Source: Streptomyces sp. NBC_00390
GTDB taxonomy: Bacteria > Actinomycetota > Actinomycetes > Streptomycetales > Streptomycetaceae
Reading direction: 5' to 3'
Assembly: GCF_036057275.1 (NCBI RefSeq)
Contig: NZ_CP107945.1
Coordinates: 2,108,001 to 2,172,000, forward strand
DNA: 64,000 bases
Part shown: in pieces, positions 1 to 7,141 of the stretch
Layout of the letters: the number at the start of each line of letters is the position of its first letter
How positions within the stretch are numbered: the first letter of the stretch is position 1
Program-made: the position numbers and the translations under genes
The notes under the pieces: model-generated
What the model saw: the letters and a program-made list of their open reading frames with translations, nothing else
The model's database searches: none
Told to the model about the DNA's origin: nothing

Positions 1-105
1 CCCCAGTTCTGCATGGGGCTTGGTTATGTAGCTTCCCAGCCAGTCATCAATCAGCTTGGTCACATCTGGAGTCGGCTCTGTCAGCGTGATATCAATGTCC
101 GGCAC
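1..105 (-). CDS. 5' fragment of an unidentified minus-strand gene, cut by left edge
   Basis: On the minus strand this stretch reads as a plausible, well-formed peptide that runs off the left edge and contains TEPTPDVTKLIDDWLGSYIT followed by KPHAELG. An in-frame stop lies about 60 nt further upstream (near 163). The only usual start codon in between is the GTG at 105, which has no convincing ribosome site; an AGGAGG lies at 142-147, too far away. The WLxxYxxxPHxELG pattern reminds me of the N-terminus of a small actinobacterial family of unknown function (DUF6875-like), but too little is visible to assign it. The codons are less GC-rich than elsewhere in the window. Low confidence in both the exact start and the family. 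Confidence 0.3.
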   Translation of the reverse strand, partial: MPDIDITLTEPTPDVTKLIDDWLGSYITKPHAELG

Positions 106-782
106 TGTTTCGCTTTCAAGTCGTGTAGGAGCGGTCCGGGCCCTCCTGTGGAGACCGTCGCATCAAGGAGGCTCAACAGGAAAAAGAGGGGCGACGTAAG
201 TACCCTTCGACGTTGCTCGCAGCACCGGTTCCGGCATGGTGCCGATGAAACACGTCGCCTCGCCGGTCGGCAGAGTCAATGGGAATTGCAGGGAAAGCGC
301 TGTCCTTGACCCCATCCATTGGCTCTGAGCGCGCTTGCGCAAGGTCGTACGGTTCGGTTCATTTGACGTGGTCCCGCGTCAGTTCAGGTACGACTTTGTC
401 AGATAACGCCCATCGAGAGTAGGCCCTTTATGGCCGACGGCGGCCATGGCCACCCATGGACACAATTGTCGAGACGCAGAGACATGTCCCCGGGTACGTA
501 CGCAAACCTTGGCGGTGGCCGAGGCTGCTGCGCCGACAAGAGCCTGTCGGAATGCAACTGATGTCGTCACGCCGGCGGGCATCGAAGGCGAGGCCGTGCT
601 CGGTCACGCCGGTCCGGTCATGACGGCCGGATGGAGCCGGGGACGGAAGGAGCGGGAGCCTGAGGACCTGATCGAGGTCCGGACGCTGTACCTGGCCGGT
701 CCCGAGGGCCGGTCCGTCACCGTTCCCTCGCGCTCATCAGGGGCAGGGGCGGCCGGTCTGCAGGGTGGTGGCAGGCGCGGTG
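106..782. other. Region without a convincing complete gene
   Basis: No reading frame here has coherent codon use over a useful length. Open frames on both strands are low-complexity, arginine-rich shadows. Around 620-725 one plus-strand frame reads LIEVRTLYLAGPEGRSVTVP, which looks like coding sequence and may be the displaced N-terminal part of the membrane-protein gene that follows in another frame. Nothing else recognisable. Confidence 0.5.
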
Positions 783-1397
783 ATGATGGTGTCGAGCCCG
801 TCCCGGGTGTTCGCCAGGTTGCCGATCCCCACCGCGGCCATCGCCCGGGTCCGTGCCGAGGGACGGTCCGTCGAGGTGAGGGCTCTGGCCGGCGCCACGC
901 CGTCCGTCCACCGGATAGAGGACGTGAGCGAGGCCGACGCCACCGTCTTCGCCGACGCCGTGAACGCGCTGTTGCCCGAGCGGACCGAGGAGATCGACGG
1001 CTCCGCCCTCGTCATCCTGCGCACCTTCATCCCTTCCCGGCGCGAGAAGTTCATGCGCGGCCTCAAGTGGTTCGTGTTCGGCTGCCTCGGAGTGGTCGTC
1101 GCCGTGTGCGTGACTGCCGGGATCGCGGGGGACGCGGGCCTCGCCATCGGCGTCATCACGACCGCGGGCCTCGCCATCGGCGTCATCACGACCGCGGGCC
1201 TCGGGGTCGGCGTGTGGGCCGCCCCGCGAGCCTTGGGGGCCCTGCGAGTGCGTTCCTTCGCGGCTGGACGGCAAGCGAGCCCTCAGCCCGTCAGGCGTCG
1301 AAGCGGTGGCGGGAGGCCTCGATGTGACCGAGGTACTGGTGGGTCCAGTCGCACAGTCCGTCGATCGTCACCCGCAGGGCCTGGCCCGGCTCGGTGA
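783..1397 (+). CDS. Small membrane protein, probably frameshifted at its 5' end
   Basis: The 204-codon frame has a soluble N-terminal part rich in charged residues (RVRAEGRSVEVRALAG and EDVSEADATVFADAVNALL) with natural codon bias. It is followed by one clear membrane segment (WFVFGCLGVVVAVCVTAGIA) and a second hydrophobic stretch built from two exact copies of the ten-residue unit LAIGVITTAG. Beyond about 1240 the frame turns arginine-rich and overlaps the convergent HxlR gene by about 100 nt, so the real product probably ends earlier or in another frame. A related frame upstream (about 660-720) looks like its missing N-terminus, so the gene may be a pseudogene or carry a sequencing error. 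No function can be assigned. The ATG codons at 783 and 786 are start candidates; neither has a strong ribosome site. Confidence 0.45.
   Translation: MMVSSPSRVFARLPIPTAAIARVRAEGRSVEVRALAGATPSVHRIEDVSEADATVFADAVNALLPERTEEIDGSALVILRTFIPSRREKFMRGLKWFVFGCLGVVVAVCVTAGIAGDAGLAIGVITTAGLAIGVITTAGLGVGVWAAPRALGALRVRSFAAGRQASPQPVRRRSGGGRPRCDRGTGGSSRTVRRSSPAGPGPAR
1140..1199 (+). repeat. 30-bp exact tandem duplication inside a membrane segment
   Basis: Two perfect, in-frame 30-bp copies (units near 1140-1169 and 1170-1199, core TCGCCATCGGCGTCATCACG) encode the same ten residues twice, followed by a third, degenerate start of the unit (CTCGGGGTCGG). The 30-nt length keeps the frame and lengthens the hydrophobic segment. 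It looks like replication slippage. Confidence 0.85.
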
Positions 1398-1671
1398 GGG
1401 TGTACTCGACCCGCGGCGGCACGACGGGGTGCACCGTCCGCTCGACCAGACCGTTGCGCTCCAGCATGCGCAGGTTCTGGGTCAGCATCTTGTGGCTGAC
1501 GCCGTCGATCTCGTTCCGCAACTCGCTGAAGCGCAGGGTGCGTTCACCGAGAGACTCGATGATCAGGAGCGCCCACTTGTTGGCGATGTCCGAGAAGATC
1601 TCCCGCCCCAGAGAGTCCGCACGCCTCAGGTCCGCGCCCTCGGGCGAGCTGCTGAACTGCTTGGTCACCAT
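1291..1671 (-). CDS. HxlR-family transcriptional regulator
   Basis: This 126-residue protein has the compact winged-helix layout of HxlR regulators. Residues 20-50 hold the family signature around IFSDIANKWALLIIESLGE, followed by the recognition helix (RFSELRNEIDGVSHKMLTQ), then the leucine-rich helix LRMLERNGLVERTV and the wing with PPRVEYTLTEPG. The length is normal for the family. HxlR proteins bind DNA as dimers and often control a divergent neighbour in response to reactive electrophiles or other small molecules. The gene is transcribed away from ridA at 1782 across a 110-bp gap, so autoregulation plus control of ridA is the simplest model. The ATG at 1671 is the only good start. The effector is unknown. 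Confidence 0.92.
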   Translation of the reverse strand: MVTKQFSSSPEGADLRRADSLGREIFSDIANKWALLIIESLGERTLRFSELRNEIDGVSHKMLTQNLRMLERNGLVERTVHPVVPPRVEYTLTEPGQALRVTIDGLCDWTHQYLGHIEASRHRFDA

Positions 1672-1781
1672 CAGGTTCCCCAGTCACCGAAAAGTGCGTT
1701 CTTCCATGTCAGCGGTCACTCTCCTACGGTTTCCGAGTAACTGCAAGAGAGCGACTCTCACAGCAATGGAGGCAGGCAGCA
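1672..1781. promoter_or_regulatory. Divergent promoter region between hxlR and ridA
   Basis: This 110-bp gap must hold both promoters. It contains two roughly inverted half-sites, CAGTCACCGAAAA at 1681-1693 and GGTTTCCGAGTAACT at 1729-1743 (the latter reads AGTTACTCGGAAACC on the other strand). They resemble each other and are plausible HxlR-dimer contacts. GGAGG at 1768-1772, nine bases before the ATG, is the ridA ribosome site. The operator assignment is inferred from position and symmetry only. Confidence 0.35.
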
Positions 1782-2189
1782 ATGGCCATCACCCTGGTGA
1801 ACCCCAACGGATTGCCGGAAATCGACGCCTACCGGCAGGTGTCGATCGCGACCGGGTCGAAGCTGGTCTTCATCGCCGGGCAGGTCGCCTGCGACGTCGA
1901 CGGTGTCACGGTCGGCGAAGGCGACCTCGCCGCTCAGGTCGAGCAGTGCTACCTCAACATCGGCACCGCCCTGGCCGCGGCCGGCGCTTCCTTCGACGAC
2001 GTGGCGAAACTGACCGTCCACGTCGTCGACTGGACCCCCGACAAGATGCCCCTGCTCATGAAGGGCGTCACCCGGGCAGCCGCGAAACTGGGGGTCACCC
2101 CGGTCCCGCCCGCCACGCTGCTGGGCGTCGCGGCACTGGACGTACCCGACCACCTGGTCGAGATCGAAGCCACCGCCGTCATCGACTGA
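1782..2189 (+). CDS. RidA / YjgF family protein
   Basis: The 135-residue protein matches the RidA (YjgF/YER057c/UK114) fold, which forms trimers with clefts at the subunit interfaces. Archetypal RidA hydrolyses reactive enamine/imine intermediates made by PLP enzymes; other members have unrelated roles. Visible family features are the central VFIAGQVACDVDG strand-loop, AQVEQCYLNIGTALAAAGAS, DVAKLTVHVVDW, and the C-terminal PPATLLGVAALDVPDHLVEIEA. The usual catalytic arginine (in IPARS/PARxx) is not evident: the position reads PPATLLG, so this looks like a non-archetypal, possibly non-deaminase subgroup. GGAGG lies nine bases upstream of the ATG. It is divergent from an HxlR regulator, a common actinobacterial pairing. 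Confidence 0.88.
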   Translation: MAITLVNPNGLPEIDAYRQVSIATGSKLVFIAGQVACDVDGVTVGEGDLAAQVEQCYLNIGTALAAAGASFDDVAKLTVHVVDWTPDKMPLLMKGVTRAAAKLGVTPVPPATLLGVAALDVPDHLVEIEATAVID

Positions 2190-2469
2190 ACAGGCGCACT
2201 TCGCCCCGGGGTTGTCCGGGCCCGGCGTCCGCCGCGGCAGCACGTGACCGCAGCCATCTGCGGCCCTTTGCGTGGCCTGCACCCGAAGGTTCCCGAGCAC
2301 CGTCCCTCGCCGTGCCGTCGCACGATGTCCACGCCGCCGGTGGCGCCCGGCTCCAGCGCGGTACCGAAGCGGGTCAGCTGCCTCGCGCACAGCTCTGGGC
2401 AGGCCGATCACTCCGTCGCCGGCCGGTAGGGGGTGAGGCCGCCTCGGCGGCCGCTGCCAGGCACTGGCC

Positions 2470-2481
2470 TAGAGTGCGGGT
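2470..2481 (+). promoter_or_regulatory. -10 element directly before a GTG start (leaderless gene)
   Basis: TAGAGT at 2470-2475 lies six bases before the GTG at 2482, the spacing expected when transcription begins on the start codon. No Shine-Dalgarno sequence precedes the GTG. The 280-bp gap upstream, back to ridA, shows no gene. The -35 region (about 2447-2452) is weak. Confidence 0.4.
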
Positions 2482-2877
2482 GTGCCGTCGTACAGCATTG
2501 GGCAGGCAGCAGAGCTGCTGGGTGTGAGTTCCGAGACCGTTCGCCGGTGGGCGGACAGCGGTCGGCTGCGTATGGACCGGGACGGCTCGGGGAACCGCGT
2601 GATCGACGGGGTGGGCCTGGCGGCGTTCGCGCAGGAGCGGGCCGCGGGCATGCATCCGGTACCGGAGGGCGTGGCCACCTCCGTACGCAATTCGTTCGCC
2701 GGGATCGTGACCGCCGTACGCGTCGACGATGTGGCCGCCCAGGTGGAGATCCAGTCCGGTCCTCACCGGCTGGTCTCACTGGTCACACGAGAGTCCGTCG
2801 AGGAACTCGGCATCGAGGTCGGAGTCACCGTCACGGCGCGGGTCAAGTCGACGAACGTCCACATCGACCTCCCGTGA
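2482..2877 (+). CDS. HTH-Mop fusion protein, molybdate-responsive regulator or chaperone
   Basis: This is a 131-residue two-domain protein. Residues 3-50 form a MerR/excisionase-like helix-turn-helix (SYSIGQAAELLGVSSETVRR, then WADSGRL). Residues 69-131 form one Mop (molbindin/TOBE) domain, with RNSFAGIVTAVRVDDVAAQV at its start and ARVKSTNVHIDLP at its end. Mop domains bind molybdate or tungstate oxyanions, usually at subunit interfaces. The architecture suggests a small DNA-binding molybdate sensor, simpler than ModE. A near-equal paralogue of identical length lies at 3747, with a molbindin in between and modA-modBC downstream, so control of molybdate uptake is a reasonable inference. The GTG start agrees with the paralogue and with a -10 box six bases upstream. 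DNA binding has not been shown by anything in the sequence beyond the fold. Confidence 0.88.
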   Translation: MPSYSIGQAAELLGVSSETVRRWADSGRLRMDRDGSGNRVIDGVGLAAFAQERAAGMHPVPEGVATSVRNSFAGIVTAVRVDDVAAQVEIQSGPHRLVSLVTRESVEELGIEVGVTVTARVKSTNVHIDLP

Positions 2878-3047
2878 ACTCCGCACGAGCCGGCAGACCT
2901 GCGTCTCATCCACACGCTTCACGAGGGCGTCCGGGGCAGGCAGTTGATGTGGCCTTGACCGCCGCGTCCTCGGCCTGAGCCGAAGGCCCGGCTCAGGGCG
3001 CACACGGAGTCATCCCATGATCGCGACGGAGGGGTTCCGCCGCGGGG

Positions 3048-3467
3048 TCAGACGTTGGCGAGCGCGATCTCGGTGGACTTGACCAGCGCGACGACCGAGG
3101 ACCCCGAGGCGAGACCGAGGTCGGCGACGGCGTCCTTGGTGATCACCGCGGTGAGCCCGCCGCCCTCGACGTCGACCTTGACGCTCGCCATCGCGCGGCC
3201 CTCCGCCACGTCGCTCACCGTTCCGGGGATCTGATTGCGGATGCTCAGCCCTGCGACGTGGCCAGTGGCCAGAGCCACTTCGGTGGCCTTGACGAGGGCG
3301 CGTACGGCGGACCCCTCGGCGAGTCCCAGCTCCTTGACGGCCTCGGCGGTCACGGCGGCCGTGATGTCCTGCCCCCCGTCGAGGCGCACCTTGACGGTCG
3401 CCATGGCCTCGCCCGAGGTGACCGATGTGACGGTGCCGGGGAACTGGTTGCGAATACTCAGGCCCAT
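3048..3467 (-). CDS. Tandem-Mop molbindin (di-Mop), molybdate-binding protein
   Basis: The 139-residue protein consists only of two Mop domains: residues 1-68, starting GLSIRNQFPGTVTSV, and 74-139, starting GLSIRNQIPGTVSDV. They are joined by a short linker. Each copy has the characteristic SxRNQxPGTV opening and the closing VKxTEVALA / VKSTEIALA strand. Such di-Mop proteins assemble into small rings that hold several molybdate ions and serve as cytoplasmic molybdenum storage or buffering. The gene faces the first HTH-Mop gene tail to tail (170-bp gap) and is divergent from the second HTH-Mop gene across a 279-bp region, placing it firmly in the molybdate module. The ATG at 3467 is the natural start. 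Confidence 0.93.
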   Translation of the reverse strand: MGLSIRNQFPGTVTSVTSGEAMATVKVRLDGGQDITAAVTAEAVKELGLAEGSAVRALVKATEVALATGHVAGLSIRNQIPGTVSDVAEGRAMASVKVDVEGGGLTAVITKDAVADLGLASGSSVVALVKSTEIALANV

Positions 3468-3709
3468 GAAGAAACGCCTCGATTACTGGACGGAATGCCG
3501 GTTACATCCTGCAGCGCCTTCCGCACTCTACCCACACCCTTCGCAACCGTTCGGCGACGCATCGCAAGCAACACGCCGTCTCGGTGCCCGGCCGGCGAAC
3601 CAGAGGAGACCTGCGCTTGTACCCGATCGCAAGACAGGGGGCCCTCCGCGGCGCAATTGCCCGTTCCTCCAATCGCCATAGCACCTGCCATGGAGAATCG
3701 ACTGATCAA

Positions 3710-3739
3710 TTGCAAATGTGAGGAGAAACGCCATACGGT
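3710..3739 (+). promoter_or_regulatory. Promoter of the second HTH-Mop gene, probably leaderless
   Basis: TTGCAA (3710-3715) and TACGGT (3734-3739) are separated by 18 bases and fit a housekeeping-type promoter. The ATG at 3747 follows the -10 box by seven bases, which puts the expected transcription start at or next to the start codon. An AGGAG at 3721-3725 lies between the two boxes and would then be untranscribed. Confidence 0.5.
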
Positions 3740-3746
3740 GTCGCAC

Positions 3747-4142
3747 ATGCAGTCCTACACCATCGGACAGGCGGCACGTCTGCTCGGCGTCAGTCCCGAC
3801 ACCGCGCGCCGCTGGGCGGACGCCGGCCGGGTCGCAACCCATCGCGACGACAGCGGCCGCCGTCTCATCGACGGCCGCGATCTGGCCGCCTTCTCCATCG
3901 AGGTCGCCCAGAGCGGCAGTGGCGAGGACGACTCCTCCTGCACCTCGGCCCGCAACGCCTTCCCCGGCATCGTCACCGCCGTGAAGCTCGGCGACGTCGC
4001 CGCGCAGGTCGAGATCCAGGCAGGTCCGCACCGGCTCGTCTCACTCCTGACCCGGGAGGCCGTCGAGGAACTGGGTCTGGAGGTCGGCATGCAGGCCACC
4101 GCCCGCGTGAAGTCGACCAGCGTGCACATCGATCGCACCTGA
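3747..4142 (+). CDS. HTH-Mop fusion protein, second paralogue
   Basis: This protein has 131 residues, exactly as long as the paralogue at 2482, with the same plan. It has an N-terminal helix-turn-helix (SYTIGQAARLLGVSPDTARR, WADAGRV) and a C-terminal Mop domain beginning ARNAFPGIVTAVKLGDVAAQ and ending ARVKSTSVHIDRT. The middle linker (residues 51-68) is acidic and differs most. It sits 100 bp upstream of modA in the same direction and could be read with the transporter genes or regulate them. A GTG nine bases upstream is an alternative start, but the -10 box placement favours the ATG at 3747. The two copies may be a tandem duplication with the molbindin gene inserted between them. Assignment as a molybdate sensor is inference from domains and neighbours. 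Confidence 0.88.
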   Translation: MQSYTIGQAARLLGVSPDTARRWADAGRVATHRDDSGRRLIDGRDLAAFSIEVAQSGSGEDDSSCTSARNAFPGIVTAVKLGDVAAQVEIQAGPHRLVSLLTREAVEELGLEVGMQATARVKSTSVHIDRT

Positions 4143-4242
4143 CCCTCGCGCAACCAAGCGGCGTCGCCCGTCACCGGCGCGGCTCATCACCATCCGCTCG
4201 GACGGCACCGGCCGACCATGCCCCCCGGGGAGTTCCACGCTC

Positions 4243-5052
4243 ATGTCCCTCACTTTCACCAGACACCGCGCCGCCGCTGCTGTACTGGCCGCTGCACTCC
4301 TCGTTCCGCTCACTGCATGCGGCAACGACGGCTCCGAGAAGGACACCGGCAGCGCGAAGGCCACCGAGTCCGCCACAGGCACTCCCAAGGCCAACTTGAC
4401 TGTGCTGGCAGCCTCTTCACTGACCGACGTGTTCAAGACCGCCGGCGCGGCGTACGAGAAGAAGAACCCGGGGACGAAGATCACGTTCTCCTTCGCGGGG
4501 TCGCAGGAGCTGGTCGCCCAGGTGAAGCAGGGCGCCCCGGCCGACGCCCTGGTCACCGCCGACACCAAGAGCATGGACGGCGTGAAGGCGGACACCGGCA
4601 CCCCGACCGTCATCGCGAAGAACCGCCTCGTCATCGCGACCGTCGAGGGCAACCCGCACAAGGTCGACGCACTCAAGGACCTCGCGGACACGAAGCTGAA
4701 GGTCGTCCTCGCCGCCCCCGAGGTGCCGGCCGGCAAGTACAGCAAGAAGATCCTCGACGCCCAGAAGATCACGGTGGAGCCCGTCTCGCAGGAGCCGAAC
4801 GTCCGGGCCGTGCTCAGCAAGGTCGAGCTCGGCGAGGCCGACGCGGGTCTCGTCTACAGGACGGACGCCGAAACGGCCCCCGACAAGGTCGACGCCGTCG
4901 AGGTCCCCGACGCGCAGAACGCCGTCGCCGCATACCCGGCCGCCACACTGAAGCAGTCCGAGAACGCCGAGGCCGCCGCCGCGTTCGTCGCGTGGCTGTC
5001 CACGCCCGAGGCACAGAAGATCCTCCAGGACGCGGGCTTCCAGAAGCCGTAG
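4243..5052 (+). CDS. modA: Molybdate ABC transporter substrate-binding lipoprotein
   Basis: This 269-residue lipoprotein has a signal peptide (RHRAAAAVLAAALLVPLTAC) with lipobox LTAC, so the mature protein is anchored through a lipid-modified cysteine at residue 26. After a low-complexity Ser/Thr/Lys linker, the ModA fold begins at LTVLAASSLTDVF; the ASSL loop is a standard oxyanion-binding element. It continues with FSFAGSQELVAQVKQGAPAD, ADTKSMD, NRLVIATVEGN, and the hinge strand with GEADAGLVYRTDA, all typical of molybdate/tungstate-binding ModA. GGGGAG lies ten bases before the ATG. The permease-ATPase fusion follows 91 bp downstream. The protein captures molybdate outside the membrane and delivers it to the transporter. 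Confidence 0.96.
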   Translation: MSLTFTRHRAAAAVLAAALLVPLTACGNDGSEKDTGSAKATESATGTPKANLTVLAASSLTDVFKTAGAAYEKKNPGTKITFSFAGSQELVAQVKQGAPADALVTADTKSMDGVKADTGTPTVIAKNRLVIATVEGNPHKVDALKDLADTKLKVVLAAPEVPAGKYSKKILDAQKITVEPVSQEPNVRAVLSKVELGEADAGLVYRTDAETAPDKVDAVEVPDAQNAVAAYPAATLKQSENAEAAAAFVAWLSTPEAQKILQDAGFQKP

Positions 5053-5143
5053 CCCCGGCGACTGCCGTGAGGGGGTTGTCCGTTCCGGGGGAACCGACAG
5101 CCCCCCTCGCTCATCCGTCACCCCGAGCCCCCAGGTATTCCCG

Positions 5144-7078
5144 ATGAAACGAATCCGCAGTCGCGCACCGGGCCCCCGCACCCCGGTCACCCTGGCGATC
5201 CCCGCGCTGCTGGCCGTCGCCTTCCTGCTGCTCCCCCTTGTCGGGATCCTCGTACGGACCCAGTGGCCGGAACTCGGCAGCCATCTGACCGGCCCGGGAA
5301 CGACCGAGGCGCTGAAGCTCTCGCTGCTGGTCTCGTTCTGGGCTCTCGCTCTGTCCCTGGTCCTGGGCGTACCGCTGGCGTGGCTGCTGGCCCGAGTCCC
5401 GTTCCCCGGCAAGGCGTTCGTGCGCTCCCTCGTCCTGCTGCCCATGGTGCTGCCACCGACCGTCGGCGGTGTCGCGCTGCTCCTCGCGTTCGGCCGCCGC
5501 GGGCTGCTCGGGCCCTGGCTGGAGAACACCTTCGGCATCACCCTGCCGTTCCACACCTCGGGCGCGGTCCTCGCTGCGGCCTTCGTCGCCATGCCGTTCC
5601 TCGTCATCAGCCTCGAAGGCGCGCTGGGCGGGCTCCGTCCACGATACGAGGAGACCGCCGCCTCCCTCGGGGCCTCACCGGTGCGGGTGTTCTTCACCGT
5701 CACGATGCCGATGGTCGCCCCCGGCCTCATCGCGGGAGCGGCCCTGACCTGGGCGCGGGCGCTGGGCGAGTTCGGCGCCACCATCACCTTCGCGGGCAAC
5801 CTCCCCGGCACCACCCAGACGCTGCCGCTGCAGGTGTATCTGCTGCTCCAGGACGAGCCGGAGGCCGCGACATCGGTCTCTCTGCTGCTGCTCGCCATCG
5901 CGATGCTGGTGCTCGTCGCGCTGCGCGGCCGCTGGGCCGGCACGCCCGCCGCCCGCGCGCATGTACCCGGGCCCCCGGTGGACGAGGCGGTCCCGGCACC
6001 CGTTCCCGAGCCCGACGCCACCCAGCACTCGGCACCGCAAGAGCTCTGGTCCCTGCACGCCGAGGTCACCGGCTTCAACCGGCTCACCCTGGACGCCGAA
6101 CCCCGCACCACCATCGCCGTCGTCGGCCCCAACGGGGCAGGGAAGACCACCCTGTTGCGCGCACTGCTCGGCCTCACCCCACGCGCCCACGCCGAACTCC
6201 GGCTCAGCGATCACGATGTCACCGGCCTTCCACCGCACCGCAGGGGCGTGGCCTGGGTCCCGCAGGACGGTGCCCTCTTCCCGCACATGAGCGCCCTCGC
6301 CAACACCGCGTACGGACTGCACGCCCACGGCGTCCCCCGCGCCGAGGCCCGCCGCAGCGCCCAGGAATGGCTCGACCGGCTCGGCGTCGGCCATCTCGCC
6401 CATCGCAGACCGGCTCAGCTCTCCGGCGGACAGGCCCAGCGTGTTGCGCTCGCCCGGGCGCTGGCCGCCCGCCCCCGGCTCCTCCTCCTGGACGAACCGC
6501 TCGCCGCCCTCGACCAGACCACCCGAGCCCACGTCCGCCACACCCTCCGCCGTCATCTCGACGGCTTCGGCGGCGTCTGCCTGATCGTCACTCACGACCC
6601 CGTCGAAGCCGTCGCGCTCGCCGACCGGGTCCTCGTACTCGACGACGGACGCGCCGTTCAGGACGCCCCGCCCACCGAGGTGACCCGCCACCCGCGCTCC
6701 CCGTGGGTCGCCCGCATGCTCGGCCGCAACGCCTGGCCCGGCACCGCCACCGCCGAAGGCATCCAGCTCACCGGCGGCGGCACACTCGTCGTCGCGGACC
6801 CTCTCCCGGTCGGCTCCGACGCCCTCGCGATCATCGCTCCGGAAGCCGTCGCCGTTCACCGCGACAGGCCCAGCGGCAGCCCTCGCAATGTGTGGCCCGG
6901 CGCCGTACGGGAGATCACCACCAGCGGGAGCCGGCTACGTGTCCTGATCACCTCCGAGCACGCGCCGGACCTCGTCGCCGAGATCACCCCGCAGGCCGCC
7001 GCCGAACTCGGCCTCGCCGACGGAACTCCCGTCTGGACCAGCGTCAAAGCGACCGAAGCAGCCGTCGTGGCCCTCTGA
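5144..7078 (+). CDS. modBC: ModB-ModC fusion: molybdate ABC permease and ATPase in one chain
   Basis: This 644-residue protein combines permease and ATPase. Residues 1-270 are a five- to six-helix ModB permease with the cytoplasmic coupling motif EETAASLGASPVRVFFTVTM and RALGEFGATITFAGN. A Pro-rich linker follows. Residues about 300-520 are the ATPase, with Walker A GPNGAGKTT near 327, signature LSGGQAQRVALARAL near 426, Walker B LLLLDEPLAALD near 446, and the H-loop IVTHDPVEA. Residues about 575-644 are a C-terminal Mop/TOBE domain starting RNVWPGAVREI, which probably lets bound oxyanion inhibit transport. Fusion of modB and modC is known in actinobacteria. The gene follows modA closely and converges on the nitrate reductase gene with a 63-bp gap. 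It imports molybdate for the molybdopterin enzyme next door. Confidence 0.96.
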   Translation: MKRIRSRAPGPRTPVTLAIPALLAVAFLLLPLVGILVRTQWPELGSHLTGPGTTEALKLSLLVSFWALALSLVLGVPLAWLLARVPFPGKAFVRSLVLLPMVLPPTVGGVALLLAFGRRGLLGPWLENTFGITLPFHTSGAVLAAAFVAMPFLVISLEGALGGLRPRYEETAASLGASPVRVFFTVTMPMVAPGLIAGAALTWARALGEFGATITFAGNLPGTTQTLPLQVYLLLQDEPEAATSVSLLLLAIAMLVLVALRGRWAGTPAARAHVPGPPVDEAVPAPVPEPDATQHSAPQELWSLHAEVTGFNRLTLDAEPRTTIAVVGPNGAGKTTLLRALLGLTPRAHAELRLSDHDVTGLPPHRRGVAWVPQDGALFPHMSALANTAYGLHAHGVPRAEARRSAQEWLDRLGVGHLAHRRPAQLSGGQAQRVALARALAARPRLLLLDEPLAALDQTTRAHVRHTLRRHLDGFGGVCLIVTHDPVEAVALADRVLVLDDGRAVQDAPPTEVTRHPRSPWVARMLGRNAWPGTATAEGIQLTGGGTLVVADPLPVGSDALAIIAPEAVAVHRDRPSGSPRNVWPGAVREITTSGSRLRVLITSEHAPDLVAEITPQAAAELGLADGTPVWTSVKATEAAVVAL

Positions 7079-7141
7079 ACCGATGCCGCCGCGGACGAAC
7101 CGGGCGGACGATGACCAGGGCGCCCTGGAACCGGATGCGCC

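Noticed and set aside
13..309. 98-codon plus-strand open frame at the left edge
   Set aside because: Cys/Arg/Ser-rich, no family resemblance, and the minus strand of the first 100 bases reads as better protein.
3721..3725. AGGAG as ribosome site for the second HTH-Mop gene
   Set aside because: It lies between the -35 and -10 boxes and is 12-21 bases from the candidate starts, so it is probably not transcribed.
7115..7128. Palindrome CCAGGGCGCCCTGG between modBC and the nitrate reductase gene, as a bidirectional terminator
   Set aside because: It has no loop and no T-tract and such short GC palindromes are common in this DNA; not strong enough to list.
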